In this document: positions 23,612-33,329 of the stretch, one piece after another
Layout: the number at the start of each line of letters is the position of its first letter
Position numbering within the stretch: the first letter of the stretch is position 1
Origin: Gammaproteobacteria bacterium
GTDB lineage: Bacteria > Pseudomonadota > Gammaproteobacteria > UBA1113
Assembly: GCA_021773295.1 (NCBI GenBank)
Contig: JAJFKI010000033.1
Span: 1 to 40,679 of the forward strand
Direction of reading: 5' to 3'
Length of the DNA: 40,679 nucleotides
Program-made: the position numbers and the translations under genes
Notes under the pieces: model-generated
The model's input: the letters and a program-made list of their open reading frames with translations, nothing else
What the model was told of the DNA's origin: nothing
Database searches by the model: none

Positions 23612-25567
23612 ATGGGTAAAATAATCGGTATTGACTTGGGTACAACCAATTCCTGCGTAGCAGTGATGGACGGCGACAGCCCAAGGGTTATTGAGAATCA
23701 TGAAGGTAAACGCACCACGCCATCAATCGTGGCATACCTTAGCCAGGATGCAGAAAATCCTATTATTGTTGGTGAATCTGCCAAACGCCAATTAGTGACG
23801 AATCCTCAAAATACCTTATATGAAATCAAACGCTATATGGGCCATAAGTTCAAAGATAAAGAAGTACAAGGTGCCATTAAAAAAGTGCCTTATAATATTA
23901 TTGAAGCGGATAATGGTGATGCTTGGGTCGAAGTGAGTGGTGAGAAAATGGCGCCGCCCCAAATTGCTGCTCAAGTATTAGCAAAAATGAAAAAAACAGC
24001 GGAAGACTACCTCGGTGAAACCATCAGTGAAGCCGTTATTACCGTTCCTGCTTATTTTAATGATTCACAACGACAAGCAACCAAAGACGCCGGTAAGATT
24101 GCTGGCCTTGAAGTAAAACGTATTATCAATGAACCAACTGCTGCGGCACTTGCCTATGGCTTAGATAAAAAACGTGGTGACTCTGTGGTCGCAGTGTATG
24201 ACTTAGGTGGTGGTACTTTTGATATTTCCATTATTGAAATTGCCGAAGTGGATGGTGAGCATCAATTTGAAGTATTAGCGACTAACGGTGATACCTTCTT
24301 AGGGGGCGCCGACTTTGACCAAAAATTGATTGATTACTTAGTGGATGAATTCCAAAAAGACAGTGGCATTGATTTACATAAAGATCCATTAGCACTACAA
24401 CGTTTGAAAGAAGCGGCAGAGAAAGCCAAAATCGAATTATCGACAACGCAACAAACCGATGTTAACTTGCCATACATCACTGCTGATGCCAGCGGACCAA
24501 AGCATTTAAACATCAAAGTAACGCGCGCTAAATTAGAATCCTTAGTGGAAGACTTAGTCAAACGCAGTGTTGAGCCTTGTAAACTCGCATTAAAAGATGC
24601 TGGATTAGCAGCCTCAGACATCACGGATGTTATCTTAGTGGGTGGACAGACTCGTATGCCACGCGTACAAGAAACCGTGAAAGACTTCTTTGGTAAAGAA
24701 GCTCGTAAAGACGTGAATCCTGATGAAGCTGTAGCCGTGGGCGCTGCGATTCAAGGTGCGGTATTATCCGGTGATGTTAAAGACGTATTACTGTTAGACG
24801 TTACGCCTTTATCCTTAGGTATTGAAACCTTAGGCGGCGTGATGACAAAAATCATCGAGAAAAATACCACTATCCCCACGAAGAAAAGCCAAACCTTTTC
24901 AACGGCGGATGATAACCAAAGCGCAGTGACGGTGCATGTGTGTCAAGGTGAACGTGAACAAGCCAGCGCGAATAAATCCCTAGGTAAATTTGATTTAGTG
25001 GGTATCCCACCCTCACCACGCGGCATGCCACAAATCGAAGTAACCTTTGACATTGACGCCAATGGTATCTTGCACGTACACGCAAAAGATAAAGCCACCG
25101 GCAAAGAGCAGTCCATCGTCATCCGAGCGTCTAGCGGTTTAGCCGATGAAGAAATTGATAAAATGGTAAAAGATGCAGAAGCACATGCAGAAGAAGATAA
25201 AAAATTCCATGAATTAGTGACTGCGCGTAATGAAGCGGATGGCTTATTACATGCCACCAAGAAAAGCTTAGAAGAAGCGGGCGATAAAGTCGAAGCGGAT
25301 GAAAAGCAGAAAATTGAAGCCGCATTAAAAGACTTAGAAGACGTTCTTCAATCAGACGACAAAGACGCCATTGAAGAAAAAGCGAAAGCATTATCAGAAG
25401 CTAGCGCTAACATGGCACAAAAACTCTATGCGGAACAACAAGCCGCAGAGCAGGGTGCTGCTGGGGAACAACCCGAAGGCGCTACCACTAATGATAAAGC
25501 TAACAAAGGAGACGACGACGTCGTCGACGCTGAATACGAAGAAGTCGACGATACGAAGAAAGATTAG
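23612..25567 (+). CDS. dnaK: Hsp70 chaperone DnaK
   Basis: 651 residues. N-terminal ATPase domain with [31 protein letters not shown] and [14 protein letters not shown]; the linker [16 protein letters not shown]; the substrate domain; and a C-terminal lid ending [18 protein letters not shown]. It folds and protects proteins with DnaJ and GrpE. The shift to [11 protein letters not shown] (Ser where many have Ala) is minor. GTGGAGAAA precedes the start. A palindromic hairpin separates it from dnaJ. Confidence 0.98.
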   Translation: MGKIIGIDLGTTNSCVAVMDGDSPRVIENHEGKRTTPSIVAYLSQDAENPIIVGESAKRQLVTNPQNTLYEIKRYMGHKFKDKEVQGAIKKVPYNIIEADNGDAWVEVSGEKMAPPQIAAQVLAKMKKTAEDYLGETISEAVITVPAYFNDSQRQATKDAGKIAGLEVKRIINEPTAAALAYGLDKKRGDSVVAVYDLGGGTFDISIIEIAEVDGEHQFEVLATNGDTFLGGADFDQKLIDYLVDEFQKDSGIDLHKDPLALQRLKEAAEKAKIELSTTQQTDVNLPYITADASGPKHLNIKVTRAKLESLVEDLVKRSVEPCKLALKDAGLAASDITDVILVGGQTRMPRVQETVKDFFGKEARKDVNPDEAVAVGAAIQGAVLSGDVKDVLLLDVTPLSLGIETLGGVMTKIIEKNTTIPTKKSQTFSTADDNQSAVTVHVCQGEREQASANKSLGKFDLVGIPPSPRGMPQIEVTFDIDANGILHVHAKDKATGKEQSIVIRASSGLADEEIDKMVKDAEAHAEEDKKFHELVTARNEADGLLHATKKSLEEAGDKVEADEKQKIEAALKDLEDVLQSDDKDAIEEKAKALSEASANMAQKLYAEQQAAEQGAAGEQPEGATTNDKANKGDDDVVDAEYEEVDDTKKD

Positions 25568-25592
25568 TAACAACGACTGCTACAATTTGTAG

Positions 25593-25612
25593 GGGCGGTT
25601 CGCGAACCGCCC
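25593..25612. terminator. Perfect 20-bp palindromic hairpin between dnaK and dnaJ
   Basis: GGGCGGTTCGCGAACCGCCC is a perfect palindrome 25 bases after the dnaK stop, followed by TTGTCTAATT. It may reduce read-through into dnaJ or protect the dnaK mRNA end. A variant with the same stem ends occurs at 7224-7243. Confidence 0.6.
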
Positions 25613-25651
25613 TTGTCTAATTGGTAAGCGAGTTTTATTTAAGAGAAAAAC

Positions 25652-26794
25652 ATGGCAAGTAAAAGAGACTATTACGAAATACTCGGTGTTAACCGTAACG
25701 CCAGCGAAGCAGAATTAAAAAAGGCGTATCGACGTCTTGCCATGAAATACCATCCCGACAGAAACCAAGGCGACAAAGACGCGGCGGAACACTTCAAAGA
25801 AGCTAGTGAAGCCTATGAAATCTTATCCGATGCACAAAAACGAGCGTCCTACGATCAATTCGGGCATGCTGGTGTTGATCCCTCCTCCATGGGGGGCGGC
25901 CCAGGTGGTGCTGGTTTTGGTGGCTTTTCCGATATCTTCGGCGATATTTTTGGTGATATCTTCGGTGGTGGTGGCCATCCTGGCGGGCGAGATTATCGCG
26001 GCGCCGATCTCAGATACAATTTAAAAATCAATTTAGAAGGTGCTGTATTAGGCAGCACGGTAAAAATTCGCGTACCCACTTACGTTAGTTGTGGTGGTTG
26101 CCACGGCACGGGTGCGGCTAAGGGTAGCCAACCTTCAACCTGTCAAGACTGTGAAGGCATGGGTCAAGTGCGTATGCAACAAGGCTTTTTCACCGTGCAA
26201 CAAACGTGTCCCACCTGTCATGGTGCCGGCCAAGTGATTACCAACCCATGTGCTGCATGCCATGGCCAAGGACGAGTACAACAACAAAAAACCTTATCGG
26301 TTAAAGTGCCCGCTGGTGTTGATAATGGCGATCGCATCCGCTTAGAAGGCGAAGGGGAAGCCGGTTCTAAAGGCTCACCATCTGGTGATTTATACGTTCA
26401 CATACACGTCAATGATCACCCCATCTTCGTGCGTCACGGCAGTGATTTGCAATGTGAAATGCCAATTAATTTCGTTACTGCAGCCTTAGGGGGTGAATTA
26501 GAAGTGCCAACCCTCACTGGCAAAGTAAAATTAAAAATCCCATCAGAAACGCAAAGCGGCAAAGTCTTTCGCGTGCGCGGCAAAGGCGTTAAACCCATCC
26601 GCAGCAACATGACCGGTGATTTACTCTGTCGCGTCTTCGTTGAAACCCCTGTCAACTTAAGCATCGAACAAAAAGACATGCTAAAACAATTCCACCACAG
26701 CATCATGACCGATAATAAAAACCACAGCCCTAAAGAGCGCTCATGGTTTGATAGAGTCAAGCAATTTATCGATGGCATCAAACATAAAACCTGA
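25652..26794 (+). CDS. dnaJ: Chaperone DnaJ (Hsp40)
   Basis: 380 residues, type I. The J domain has KYHPDRN (HPD near residue 33). A Gly/Phe-rich stretch spans about residues 75-110. Four zinc-binding CxxCxGxG repeats follow ([32 protein letters not shown]), then the C-terminal substrate domains. It delivers clients to DnaK and stimulates its ATPase. It follows dnaK by 84 bases, across the palindromic hairpin. Confidence 0.97.
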   Translation: MASKRDYYEILGVNRNASEAELKKAYRRLAMKYHPDRNQGDKDAAEHFKEASEAYEILSDAQKRASYDQFGHAGVDPSSMGGGPGGAGFGGFSDIFGDIFGDIFGGGGHPGGRDYRGADLRYNLKINLEGAVLGSTVKIRVPTYVSCGGCHGTGAAKGSQPSTCQDCEGMGQVRMQQGFFTVQQTCPTCHGAGQVITNPCAACHGQGRVQQQKTLSVKVPAGVDNGDRIRLEGEGEAGSKGSPSGDLYVHIHVNDHPIFVRHGSDLQCEMPINFVTAALGGELEVPTLTGKVKLKIPSETQSGKVFRVRGKGVKPIRSNMTGDLLCRVFVETPVNLSIEQKDMLKQFHHSIMTDNKNHSPKERSWFDRVKQFIDGIKHKT

Positions 26795-26922
26795 TGGTTT
26801 TTAATCGTGTTTAAGAATATTGCCTTACAAAATTTTACAGTCCGGTAACATAACCATTACATAACGGCAATAAAGTGATGACTATGATTTAGCGCCAACA
26901 CAATGAATATGAGGAAATAAAA

Positions 26923-29187
26923 GTGGCAAATTCCAGTAAAGAGATCATTATCACGTCAGAGGATCATAAGGGTCCCTACACACTTTATAATCAGGGTGAA
27001 GCCTTTCACAAGGGGTTTGGTCCTTATCAACAGGATCTGGAACAAGCTGCCTGGTATTATTTCAAAGCTCTGGCGAGGATAGCCACCCAATACCAAAATT
27101 CAGATAGACACGGCCCTTTATCGTCTAACCCTCACTTGTTACAAATACAGTCTAAAAAAGTCCATACGGCTTTTCATTCTATTGTTACCCAATTAGCGGG
27201 AGAGCTTAGTCCTCGCTTGTTATATGCCTTAGGTGATTGTTACCAATTTGGCTATGGGGATTATGAGATCAACATAGACTTAGCGTTAGACTATTATAAA
27301 AAAGCGGTAGGAAAAGACTCTGTAGCAGCCATGGAAGCACTCGGAGATTTTCATAAACAACAAAATGATACAGCATTAGCGATAAAATATTATTTAGAGG
27401 TATTGTCGAACGTGCCTACTAACAAGGAAGTACACTGCAAGTTATGTGCTATGTCCCTTTTTAACAACAACAAATTAAGCTTGCACATCGCTTATGAGTA
27501 CGGACACCAACAAGCAATTTTAGCCTTAAGTCTTGTGGAGCCAGAGGATGTTAAGGAGACCTATTATTTGCGTTATAGTTATAGTAATCTTCTCCATCGT
27601 CAAAAACATAGGGATAAAAATCCGGCTTATATTGCTTACTGTCAAAGACGTTACGATGTGCTCTGTGAAATGGCGGCTAAAGGTGTATTAATTCCTTGGC
27701 AGGACCCTGTAACGAACAAATATTCCGAGCTGGAAGAATTACTCACTATAGTGAACAGTGTTGCTAGTGCGGCTGACTTTTTAACGACGGCAGCAAAATT
27801 TAATCTGTTTTCCTTGATACGAGAATGTCGAAAAAAGTTCAAGGTGTCACTGGATGCCCTAGACAAAGATGGCAATACTGCACTAATGGTTTCTCTTGAG
27901 CGGCAAAACAATGAGATGACGAAGCATCTCATTAAGAACGGTGCTCGTTTAGATATACGGCGACTCACGGATGGAAAAACGGCATTACATGTTGCGGCAA
28001 GCGCCGATTATCTCATTTTTGTCTATGATCCTTTCTTGGATAGGAATATTTCTAGGCCTATAGGCTGCTATCTTTTTAAACATTACCTGACAACCGTTGA
28101 TAGTCTTACATCGAGCTATGGTGCTTTAGATCTTAATACCAAAGATTTTTTTCAAAACACCGTCTTGCATTATGCCGTTGAGGCCGGTCATGTGGAATTA
28201 GTTCGAGCACTCTGTGAGCATGGTGCAAGCTTGGAGAGCAAGAATCAAGATGAAGAGACACCTTTGATGCTAGCTGCCAAGCATAAAAAAACATTGGTGG
28301 CTTTTCGGACCTTACTCAATGATGGCGCAGATATTTACACGCGATCTCCGATGAATGATACCGTGTTGCATCTATTGATGAAACCAAAGCGTGTTGCTGA
28401 TTACTCAGTGCGACGAACAGTAGCCTTATTAAAAAAAGGCATGGCAGTCAATCTGCAAAACGCCCATGGCGATACACCCTTACATTTAGCGATACGTAGT
28501 GGTCTAGAGAATGCTGCAAAAATGTTAATAAGCCATGGCGCTAATATCCACATAAAAAATAGACGAGAAGAGAGTCCATTTGACTATTACTTATCAACCT
28601 TAGTAAGTTTTGAAAATCCAAATGCCGCTTCCTCCTCTTCAGCCGCCTCATCATCTAATGCGGCAGCGCCTGTCGGCAGTGGGAAGTGCTATCCTGCGGC
28701 CAACGTTCTTAAAACTTTAGCAAATGAAAATGACGCATTCTTAAAAGTTGTGACGGCTAAAAAAGCATGTTTAGTAGCGACAGGCTCAGTCAAGCGCGTT
28801 GCAGCATTAGCGCAATTAGAAATGATACTTTGTGATGAAGGTTACCAGCCTTTAGGTGCACTAGTTGCAATATGGGAAAGACAAGCAGACAGTGACAAAG
28901 CCACCCTTACAAAACTTAAAAAAGACTTTATCACACAGCACGTAGAAGCACAGGGTTATATGCGATATTATCCAAGGGCTTCTCGTGGCACTGCCAACAC
29001 TGTTCCCACAAGTCCCGCGATTTCTGCAAGTGCATCATCATCAAGTACCAACTCCACAACCAGTATTCGTTTTCTTGGTGACTCAGCTAAAACTGACACA
29101 CTGAGAGTCCCTGACCTCAGTGTAAGTTCAGAAGATGATAACGATTCAACGGATACTACATTAGAAAAATTTGTGAATAAACTATAG
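26923..29187 (+). CDS. Sel1/TPR-like and ankyrin-repeat protein, candidate effector
   Basis: 754 residues from GTG 26923, which has GAGG 8 bases upstream. The N-terminal third has Sel1/TPR-like helical pairs (DLEQAAWYYFKALARIA; LLYALGDCYQFGYGDYEINI; AMEALGDFHKQQNDTALAIK). Ankyrin repeats follow from about residue 313 to 550 (DGNTALMVSLERQ; NTVLHYAVEAGHVELVRALC; EETPLMLAAKHKK; GDTPLHLAIRSGLENAAKML). Then come a Ser/Ala-rich linker (about 566-585), a short globular part and a Ser/Thr/Asp-rich tail (DLSVSSEDDNDSTDTTLEKF). No signal peptide. The make-up fits type IV secretion effectors of intracellular gammaproteobacteria. Effector status is inferred. Confidence 0.85.
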   Translation: MANSSKEIIITSEDHKGPYTLYNQGEAFHKGFGPYQQDLEQAAWYYFKALARIATQYQNSDRHGPLSSNPHLLQIQSKKVHTAFHSIVTQLAGELSPRLLYALGDCYQFGYGDYEINIDLALDYYKKAVGKDSVAAMEALGDFHKQQNDTALAIKYYLEVLSNVPTNKEVHCKLCAMSLFNNNKLSLHIAYEYGHQQAILALSLVEPEDVKETYYLRYSYSNLLHRQKHRDKNPAYIAYCQRRYDVLCEMAAKGVLIPWQDPVTNKYSELEELLTIVNSVASAADFLTTAAKFNLFSLIRECRKKFKVSLDALDKDGNTALMVSLERQNNEMTKHLIKNGARLDIRRLTDGKTALHVAASADYLIFVYDPFLDRNISRPIGCYLFKHYLTTVDSLTSSYGALDLNTKDFFQNTVLHYAVEAGHVELVRALCEHGASLESKNQDEETPLMLAAKHKKTLVAFRTLLNDGADIYTRSPMNDTVLHLLMKPKRVADYSVRRTVALLKKGMAVNLQNAHGDTPLHLAIRSGLENAAKMLISHGANIHIKNRREESPFDYYLSTLVSFENPNAASSSSAASSSNAAAPVGSGKCYPAANVLKTLANENDAFLKVVTAKKACLVATGSVKRVAALAQLEMILCDEGYQPLGALVAIWERQADSDKATLTKLKKDFITQHVEAQGYMRYYPRASRGTANTVPTSPAISASASSSSTNSTTSIRFLGDSAKTDTLRVPDLSVSSEDDNDSTDTTLEKFVNKL

Positions 29188-29301
29188 TCTTCTTAAGTCC
29201 TCTTAGAAAGTTATTTTATGGTTTAGGATGACTCAGTTAACTCCTCCTAGATTAAACGGGGGCGGTTTGACATTGAACAAAATAGCGGTTATAAAGCTGG
29301 G

Positions 29302-30561
29302 CTAAGAGTATAGCCATTTCTCTACATAGATTTCAGGCGTAATCAATTCTCCTGTCACACCTAGTTCTTTTTCGGCTTTTTGTAACGCCCGTTGTTCTCG
29401 TGCCATTGTTTTTTCGTCTGCAGTATCCCATACAACTTGGTATATGTGTTGTTGGCCCAAAGGGTCGATTGTGAAAAAATCAATTTCATAGCGTTCTTCC
29501 GTTAAGTAATAATAGATGTCATGCCCTTTACGTCTTAATTCTAAATACACTAAATTTTCGAACAAATGCCCATAATTATTGTTGACACTAAATGAATAGG
29601 CATTCACTAAACCTGTATCAACGACATAGAGTTTTTTGGGGTTGCTTTGAACTTTTCGTAGCGACTCATTATAAAGTGGTACAGTAAAAGCTAAATACGC
29701 ATCTTCGATATAGAGTAAATAGTCATGAATAGTATTTTTAGCGCCGCTTAACCCTTGTGATTTTACATCGTTCGCAAATTTATTGACGGAAAATGTCCCA
29801 CCAGCATGTTTAATCATTGTGTTTACCAAATATTTAATGAGGGAAATATTAGTAATACCATAACGTTCGATAATATCTCTGACCATGACTAGTTCAACAT
29901 AGTCCTGTAACAATTGTCGTCTGTCGGCGATAGACAAGCCAGTTGATTCTGGAAATCCTCCTTCTTGTAAGTAGGCACTTAATTGTTGTAGCAGCTGATC
30001 GCGTGTTTTCGTGCTAAAGGAGTTTGGCTGGAAATCAATTTGGTGTGCTTCTAAGTACTCTCGAAAGCTAAAGGGCCAGATTTCACTGGCCACGGAGCGC
30101 CCTCTAAGCGAGGTATGGATTTCTTTACTGAGTAACTTAGCCGAAGAACCTGATAAATAAATTTCAACTTTTTTCGTATCAAAAAAGCGGCGAATGACTA
30201 AGGCCCAATCCTCGACGTTTTGAATTTCATCCAGGAATAGATAACAGGTGTGATCATGGTTTTCTGGGTAGAGTTGGTAAAATCCTTCAAGTAACTTTCG
30301 TAGTGTTGCTTGAGAACAGGGGAGCAACCGGTCATCTTCGAAGTTGAGGTATAGAATACGCTGAATGGGTAGCTTATGCTCATCAATGATTTCTCTGATT
30401 GTTTGGATCAGAAAGTAGGTTTTTCCAACGCGTCGCATCCCCATTGCTACTTTTATTTTGTTTTTGAGGGGCTTAAATTGGGCGTAGCGCACCTGGCTAA
30501 TGCTCGCGTCATGATACTTTTCCCAGAATTCGGCAAGTAGTATTTTTAGCAGTTTGATCAT
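29302..30561 (-). CDS. AAA ATPase with DUF4143 (AAA_14 family)
   Basis: 419 residues. Walker A GMRRVGKTYFL (about residues 41-51), Walker B CYLFLDEIQN (about 106-115), the sensor segment YLSGSSAKLLSKEI with LRGRS, and a C-terminal DUF4143 half containing GTFSVNKFANDVKSQGLSGA and a nuclease-like YEIDFFT. Such ATPases are widespread in host-associated bacteria and archaea and have no settled role. It is divergent from a second member of the same broad family. Three copies of a 34-bp-spaced motif lie directly upstream. Low resemblance to the other ATPase argues against recent duplication. Confidence 0.88.
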   Translation of the reverse strand: MIKLLKILLAEFWEKYHDASISQVRYAQFKPLKNKIKVAMGMRRVGKTYFLIQTIREIIDEHKLPIQRILYLNFEDDRLLPCSQATLRKLLEGFYQLYPENHDHTCYLFLDEIQNVEDWALVIRRFFDTKKVEIYLSGSSAKLLSKEIHTSLRGRSVASEIWPFSFREYLEAHQIDFQPNSFSTKTRDQLLQQLSAYLQEGGFPESTGLSIADRRQLLQDYVELVMVRDIIERYGITNISLIKYLVNTMIKHAGGTFSVNKFANDVKSQGLSGAKNTIHDYLLYIEDAYLAFTVPLYNESLRKVQSNPKKLYVVDTGLVNAYSFSVNNNYGHLFENLVYLELRRKGHDIYYYLTEERYEIDFFTIDPLGQQHIYQVVWDTADEKTMAREQRALQKAEKELGVTGELITPEIYVEKWLYS

Positions 30562-30570
30562 GTTGATTCC

Positions 30571-30653
30571 AAATCTGTATCAATCAATTAAGTAAGTATA
30601 GCATAAATGTATATCAATGGATTGATGCACATTTGCTTAAATCTATATCAATA
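30571..30653 (-). promoter_or_regulatory. Three-copy 34-bp-period repeat upstream of the minus-strand ATPase
   Basis: On the plus strand the cores are AAATCTGTATCAAT (30571), AAATGTATATCAAT (30605) and AAATCTATATCAAT (30639), exactly 34 bp apart. The middle unit extends into an inverted repeat (AAATG...ATCAAT-GG-ATTGAT...CATTT). The first unit is 10 bases from the start codon of the ATPase. Operator-like. Confidence 0.75.
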
Positions 30654-30699
30654 CAGAAAGACACCTTTAGTAAAAAAGCTTAAAAACTACCAGAATGTG

Positions 30700-30788
30700 A
30701 AATACGATGGAAATTTAACATTTCTAATGGTAAATAGGATGGAAATTTACTATCTTAAATGTTAAAAAGGATAGATATTTAACATTTT
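30700..30788 (+). promoter_or_regulatory. Three-copy 32-bp-period repeat upstream of the plus-strand ATPase
   Basis: Cores are AAATACGATGGAAATTTA (30700), AAATAGGATGGAAATTTA (30732) and AAAAAGGATAGATATTTA (30764), exactly 32 bp apart, the first and third followed by ACATTT. Read towards its gene, the pattern GAT-N4-ATTTA is loosely like the pattern TGATATAGATTTAA of the other array read towards its own gene. Operator-like. Confidence 0.75.
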
Positions 30789-30828
30789 GGCCAAAAGTGG
30801 TCATAAATAATGCGTTTTGGAAGGAAAA

Positions 30829-31995
30829 ATGAACTATTTACACATCAAAAGGCTTTTTCTTGAACCTCGGCAGTCATATTTTTTGTTTGGCCCTAGAGGC
30901 ACGGGTAAATCTACAATGGTTGAAAGGCGCCATCCTGAGGCACTCCTTATTAATTTGTTGTTGCCCGATGTTCGTCGTCAATACCTGGCTCGGCCAGAAA
31001 GCTTGCTTGAAATTGTAAGAGCGCAACCTGTTGGCAAAACTATCATCTTAGATGAAATTCAAAAAATGCCCGAGTTATTGTCCTTAGTACACCTACTCAT
31101 CGAAGAAAAAAAAGATTGGAAATTTATTTTAACGGGTTCTAGTGCTCGTAAGTTAAAGCAAAAAGGGGTTGACCTGCTCGGTGGCCGAGCTTTGAAAAAG
31201 ACATTACATCCCTTTATGGCCATTGAGTTAGGTGAGCAATTCAGATTTGAAGACGCATTGCAATTTGGTTTATTACCTTTACGCTTTGCCAGTCAAGAAC
31301 CTCTGGCAACACTCTCGACCTATGTCTCTCTTTATCTTGATGAAGAAGTAAGAGCAGAAGGAATAGTACGACACATTGAGCCTTTCGCACGCTTTTTAGA
31401 AGTACTGAGTTTCTCTCATGGCTCAATTTTGAATATTAGTAATATTAGTAGAGAATGTGCCATAAAACGTTCCACAATAGATAGTTGGATGTCAATTGTC
31501 GAAGATTTATTGATAACGTATAAAATTCCAGTTTTTAATCGTCGAGCTAAGCGGGCGATAACCACACAGCCAAAACTTTACTTTTTTGATGTCGGTGTTT
31601 ATCGAGCAATAAGACCAACCTCTCTATTAGATAGCCCTAGTGAAATCAATGGCGCCGCCTTAGAGGGCATGATTGCACAACACTTAAGGGCATGGATTGA
31701 TTATACAAAGCAGTCTCACCAACTTTATTTTTGGCGAACAAAAGCAGGCTTAGAAGTTGATTTTATTGTTTATGGTGAGCTAGGCTTTTGGGCTATTGAA
31801 GTTAAGAATAGTCAACACATTCACCCTGGTGACTTAAGACCATTGCAGCATTTCTTACAAGACTACCCCCAAGCGCAGGCAGTTATGTTATATCGAGGCA
31901 ATGAAAGACGCTTGGTGAATAATATAGTTTGCATGCCTTGTGATGATTTCTTGCAGTCGCTTATTCCCAATGAAGTATTACCTGGTAGTGATTAG
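30829..31995 (+). CDS. AAA ATPase with DUF4143 (AAA_14 family)
   Basis: 388 residues. Walker A FGPRGTGKSTMV (about residues 18-29), Walker B KTIILDEIQKMPEL, the sensor FILTGSSARKLKQKG with GGRALKKTLHP, and a C-terminal DUF4143/nuclease-like half with FWRTKAGLEVDFIVY and FWAIEVKNSQ (a PD-(D/E)xK-like D...ExK pattern). ATG 30829 follows AAGGA. The in-frame TTG 30817 is less likely. It is divergent from another ATPase of the same class and has its own repeat array upstream. Confidence 0.88.
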   Translation: MNYLHIKRLFLEPRQSYFLFGPRGTGKSTMVERRHPEALLINLLLPDVRRQYLARPESLLEIVRAQPVGKTIILDEIQKMPELLSLVHLLIEEKKDWKFILTGSSARKLKQKGVDLLGGRALKKTLHPFMAIELGEQFRFEDALQFGLLPLRFASQEPLATLSTYVSLYLDEEVRAEGIVRHIEPFARFLEVLSFSHGSILNISNISRECAIKRSTIDSWMSIVEDLLITYKIPVFNRRAKRAITTQPKLYFFDVGVYRAIRPTSLLDSPSEINGAALEGMIAQHLRAWIDYTKQSHQLYFWRTKAGLEVDFIVYGELGFWAIEVKNSQHIHPGDLRPLQHFLQDYPQAQAVMLYRGNERRLVNNIVCMPCDDFLQSLIPNEVLPGSD

Positions 31996-32022
31996 AAAAA
32001 AGTTGAGTGAAAGTGGAAGTGC

Positions 32023-32060
32023 TATACTCTTCGTGATTCAAAATGCGAGATTTAGGCGAT
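32023..32060. repeat. Dispersed-family repeat unit upstream of carA
   Basis: TATACTCTTCGTGATTCAAA then ATGCGAGATTTAGGCGAT. The second half equals the beginning of the contig (GAGATTTAGGCGA), so the contig-end repeat is a member of this family. Confidence 0.7.
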
Positions 32061-32191
32061 CTGATCTAATATTAAACTGTTCAAAAATCGCCATTGGACA
32101 GGATTATGATTTCCCGCTATGATCCCCTGAATTTTGTCCGTGTCTTTCGTAATTTGAGGGGCGAAAGATTTCAATTTGGAGATTGCTTTAA

Positions 32192-33313
32192 ATGCAGCCA
32201 GCCATTCTTGCCTTAGCCGATGGAACATTATTCAAAGGGACAGCCATAGGCGCCAGTGGTCAAACCGTGGGGGAAGTGGTGTTTAACACCGCGATGACGG
32301 GGTATCAAGAAATATTATCAGATCCTTCCTATGCGTCACAAATAGTCACATTGACCTATCCGCATATTGGTAATGTGGGCACCACGGCCGAAGATGAAGA
32401 AGCGAAACGCGCTTGGGCAGCGGGTTTGATCATTCGTGACTCATCAGTCATCGCCAGTAATTTTCGCAGCCAGAAAAGTTTAAATGAATATTTGATTGCT
32501 CATAATATTGTTGGTATCGCTGACATCGATACCCGAGCATTAACCCATATCTTACGGGATAAGGGCGCGCAAAGTGGCTGTATTCAAGCGGTGAATATTG
32601 ATGAACAAGCGGCTTTTGCGGCAGCGGAAGCCTTTAAAGGACTAGAAAATGTCGACTTGGCTAAAGTCGTCACGGTCAAGCGTCACTTTACTTGGCATCA
32701 AGGCACATGGGTGCTGGGTAAGGGACATGCAGAGCCAGGGCCTGAGCAATTACCCCATCATGTGGTGGTTTATGATTATGGTGTTAAGCGCAACATCCTG
32801 CGCATGTTGGTGGACAGAGGCTGTCATTTGACGGTGATTCCCGCGCAAACTTCACTAGAAGACTGCCTTGCTTTAAAGCCTGATGGCGTATTTTTATCAA
32901 ATGGCCCTGGCGATCCCGCGGCTTGTGATTATGCCATTAATACCATTCAGCAACTATTAGAACGCGATATTCCCCTGTTTGGCATTTGCCTCGGACATCA
33001 ATTGCTGGCATTAGCCAATGGTGCACACACGGAAAAAATGAAATTCGGTCATCATGGCGCGAATCATCCCGTACAGGATTTAGCAACGAAACGTGTGATG
33101 ATCAGTAGCCAAAATCATGGCTTTACTGTCTCTGCCGATCACTTGCCAGAGCATTTAGAAGTGACACATTGTTCTTTATTTGATGGCACGATTCAAGGGA
33201 TTAAACATAAAACAAAACCGGCTTATGGTTTCCAAGGGCATCCAGAAGCAAGCCCAGGGCCCCATGATGTAGCCGATATCTTTAATGAATTTATTACCAT
33301 GATGGCGACATAA
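32192..33313 (+). CDS. carA: Carbamoyl-phosphate synthase small subunit
   Basis: 373 residues. The N-terminal domain has [20 protein letters not shown] and [11 protein letters not shown]. The C-terminal class I glutamine amidotransferase has the nucleophile Cys in [13 protein letters not shown] and the His/Glu pair in GHPEASPGP. It supplies ammonia from glutamine to CarB for arginine and pyrimidine synthesis. TTGGAGA precedes ATG 32192. carB starts 16 bases after its stop. Confidence 0.98.
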   Translation: MQPAILALADGTLFKGTAIGASGQTVGEVVFNTAMTGYQEILSDPSYASQIVTLTYPHIGNVGTTAEDEEAKRAWAAGLIIRDSSVIASNFRSQKSLNEYLIAHNIVGIADIDTRALTHILRDKGAQSGCIQAVNIDEQAAFAAAEAFKGLENVDLAKVVTVKRHFTWHQGTWVLGKGHAEPGPEQLPHHVVVYDYGVKRNILRMLVDRGCHLTVIPAQTSLEDCLALKPDGVFLSNGPGDPAACDYAINTIQQLLERDIPLFGICLGHQLLALANGAHTEKMKFGHHGANHPVQDLATKRVMISSQNHGFTVSADHLPEHLEVTHCSLFDGTIQGIKHKTKPAYGFQGHPEASPGPHDVADIFNEFITMMAT

Positions 33314-33329
33314 TTTAAGGTAAACAAAC

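Noticed and set aside
30571..30788. CRISPR array
   Set aside because: Only three short degenerate units per set, two different motifs, no leader and no cas genes; spacing fits operators better.
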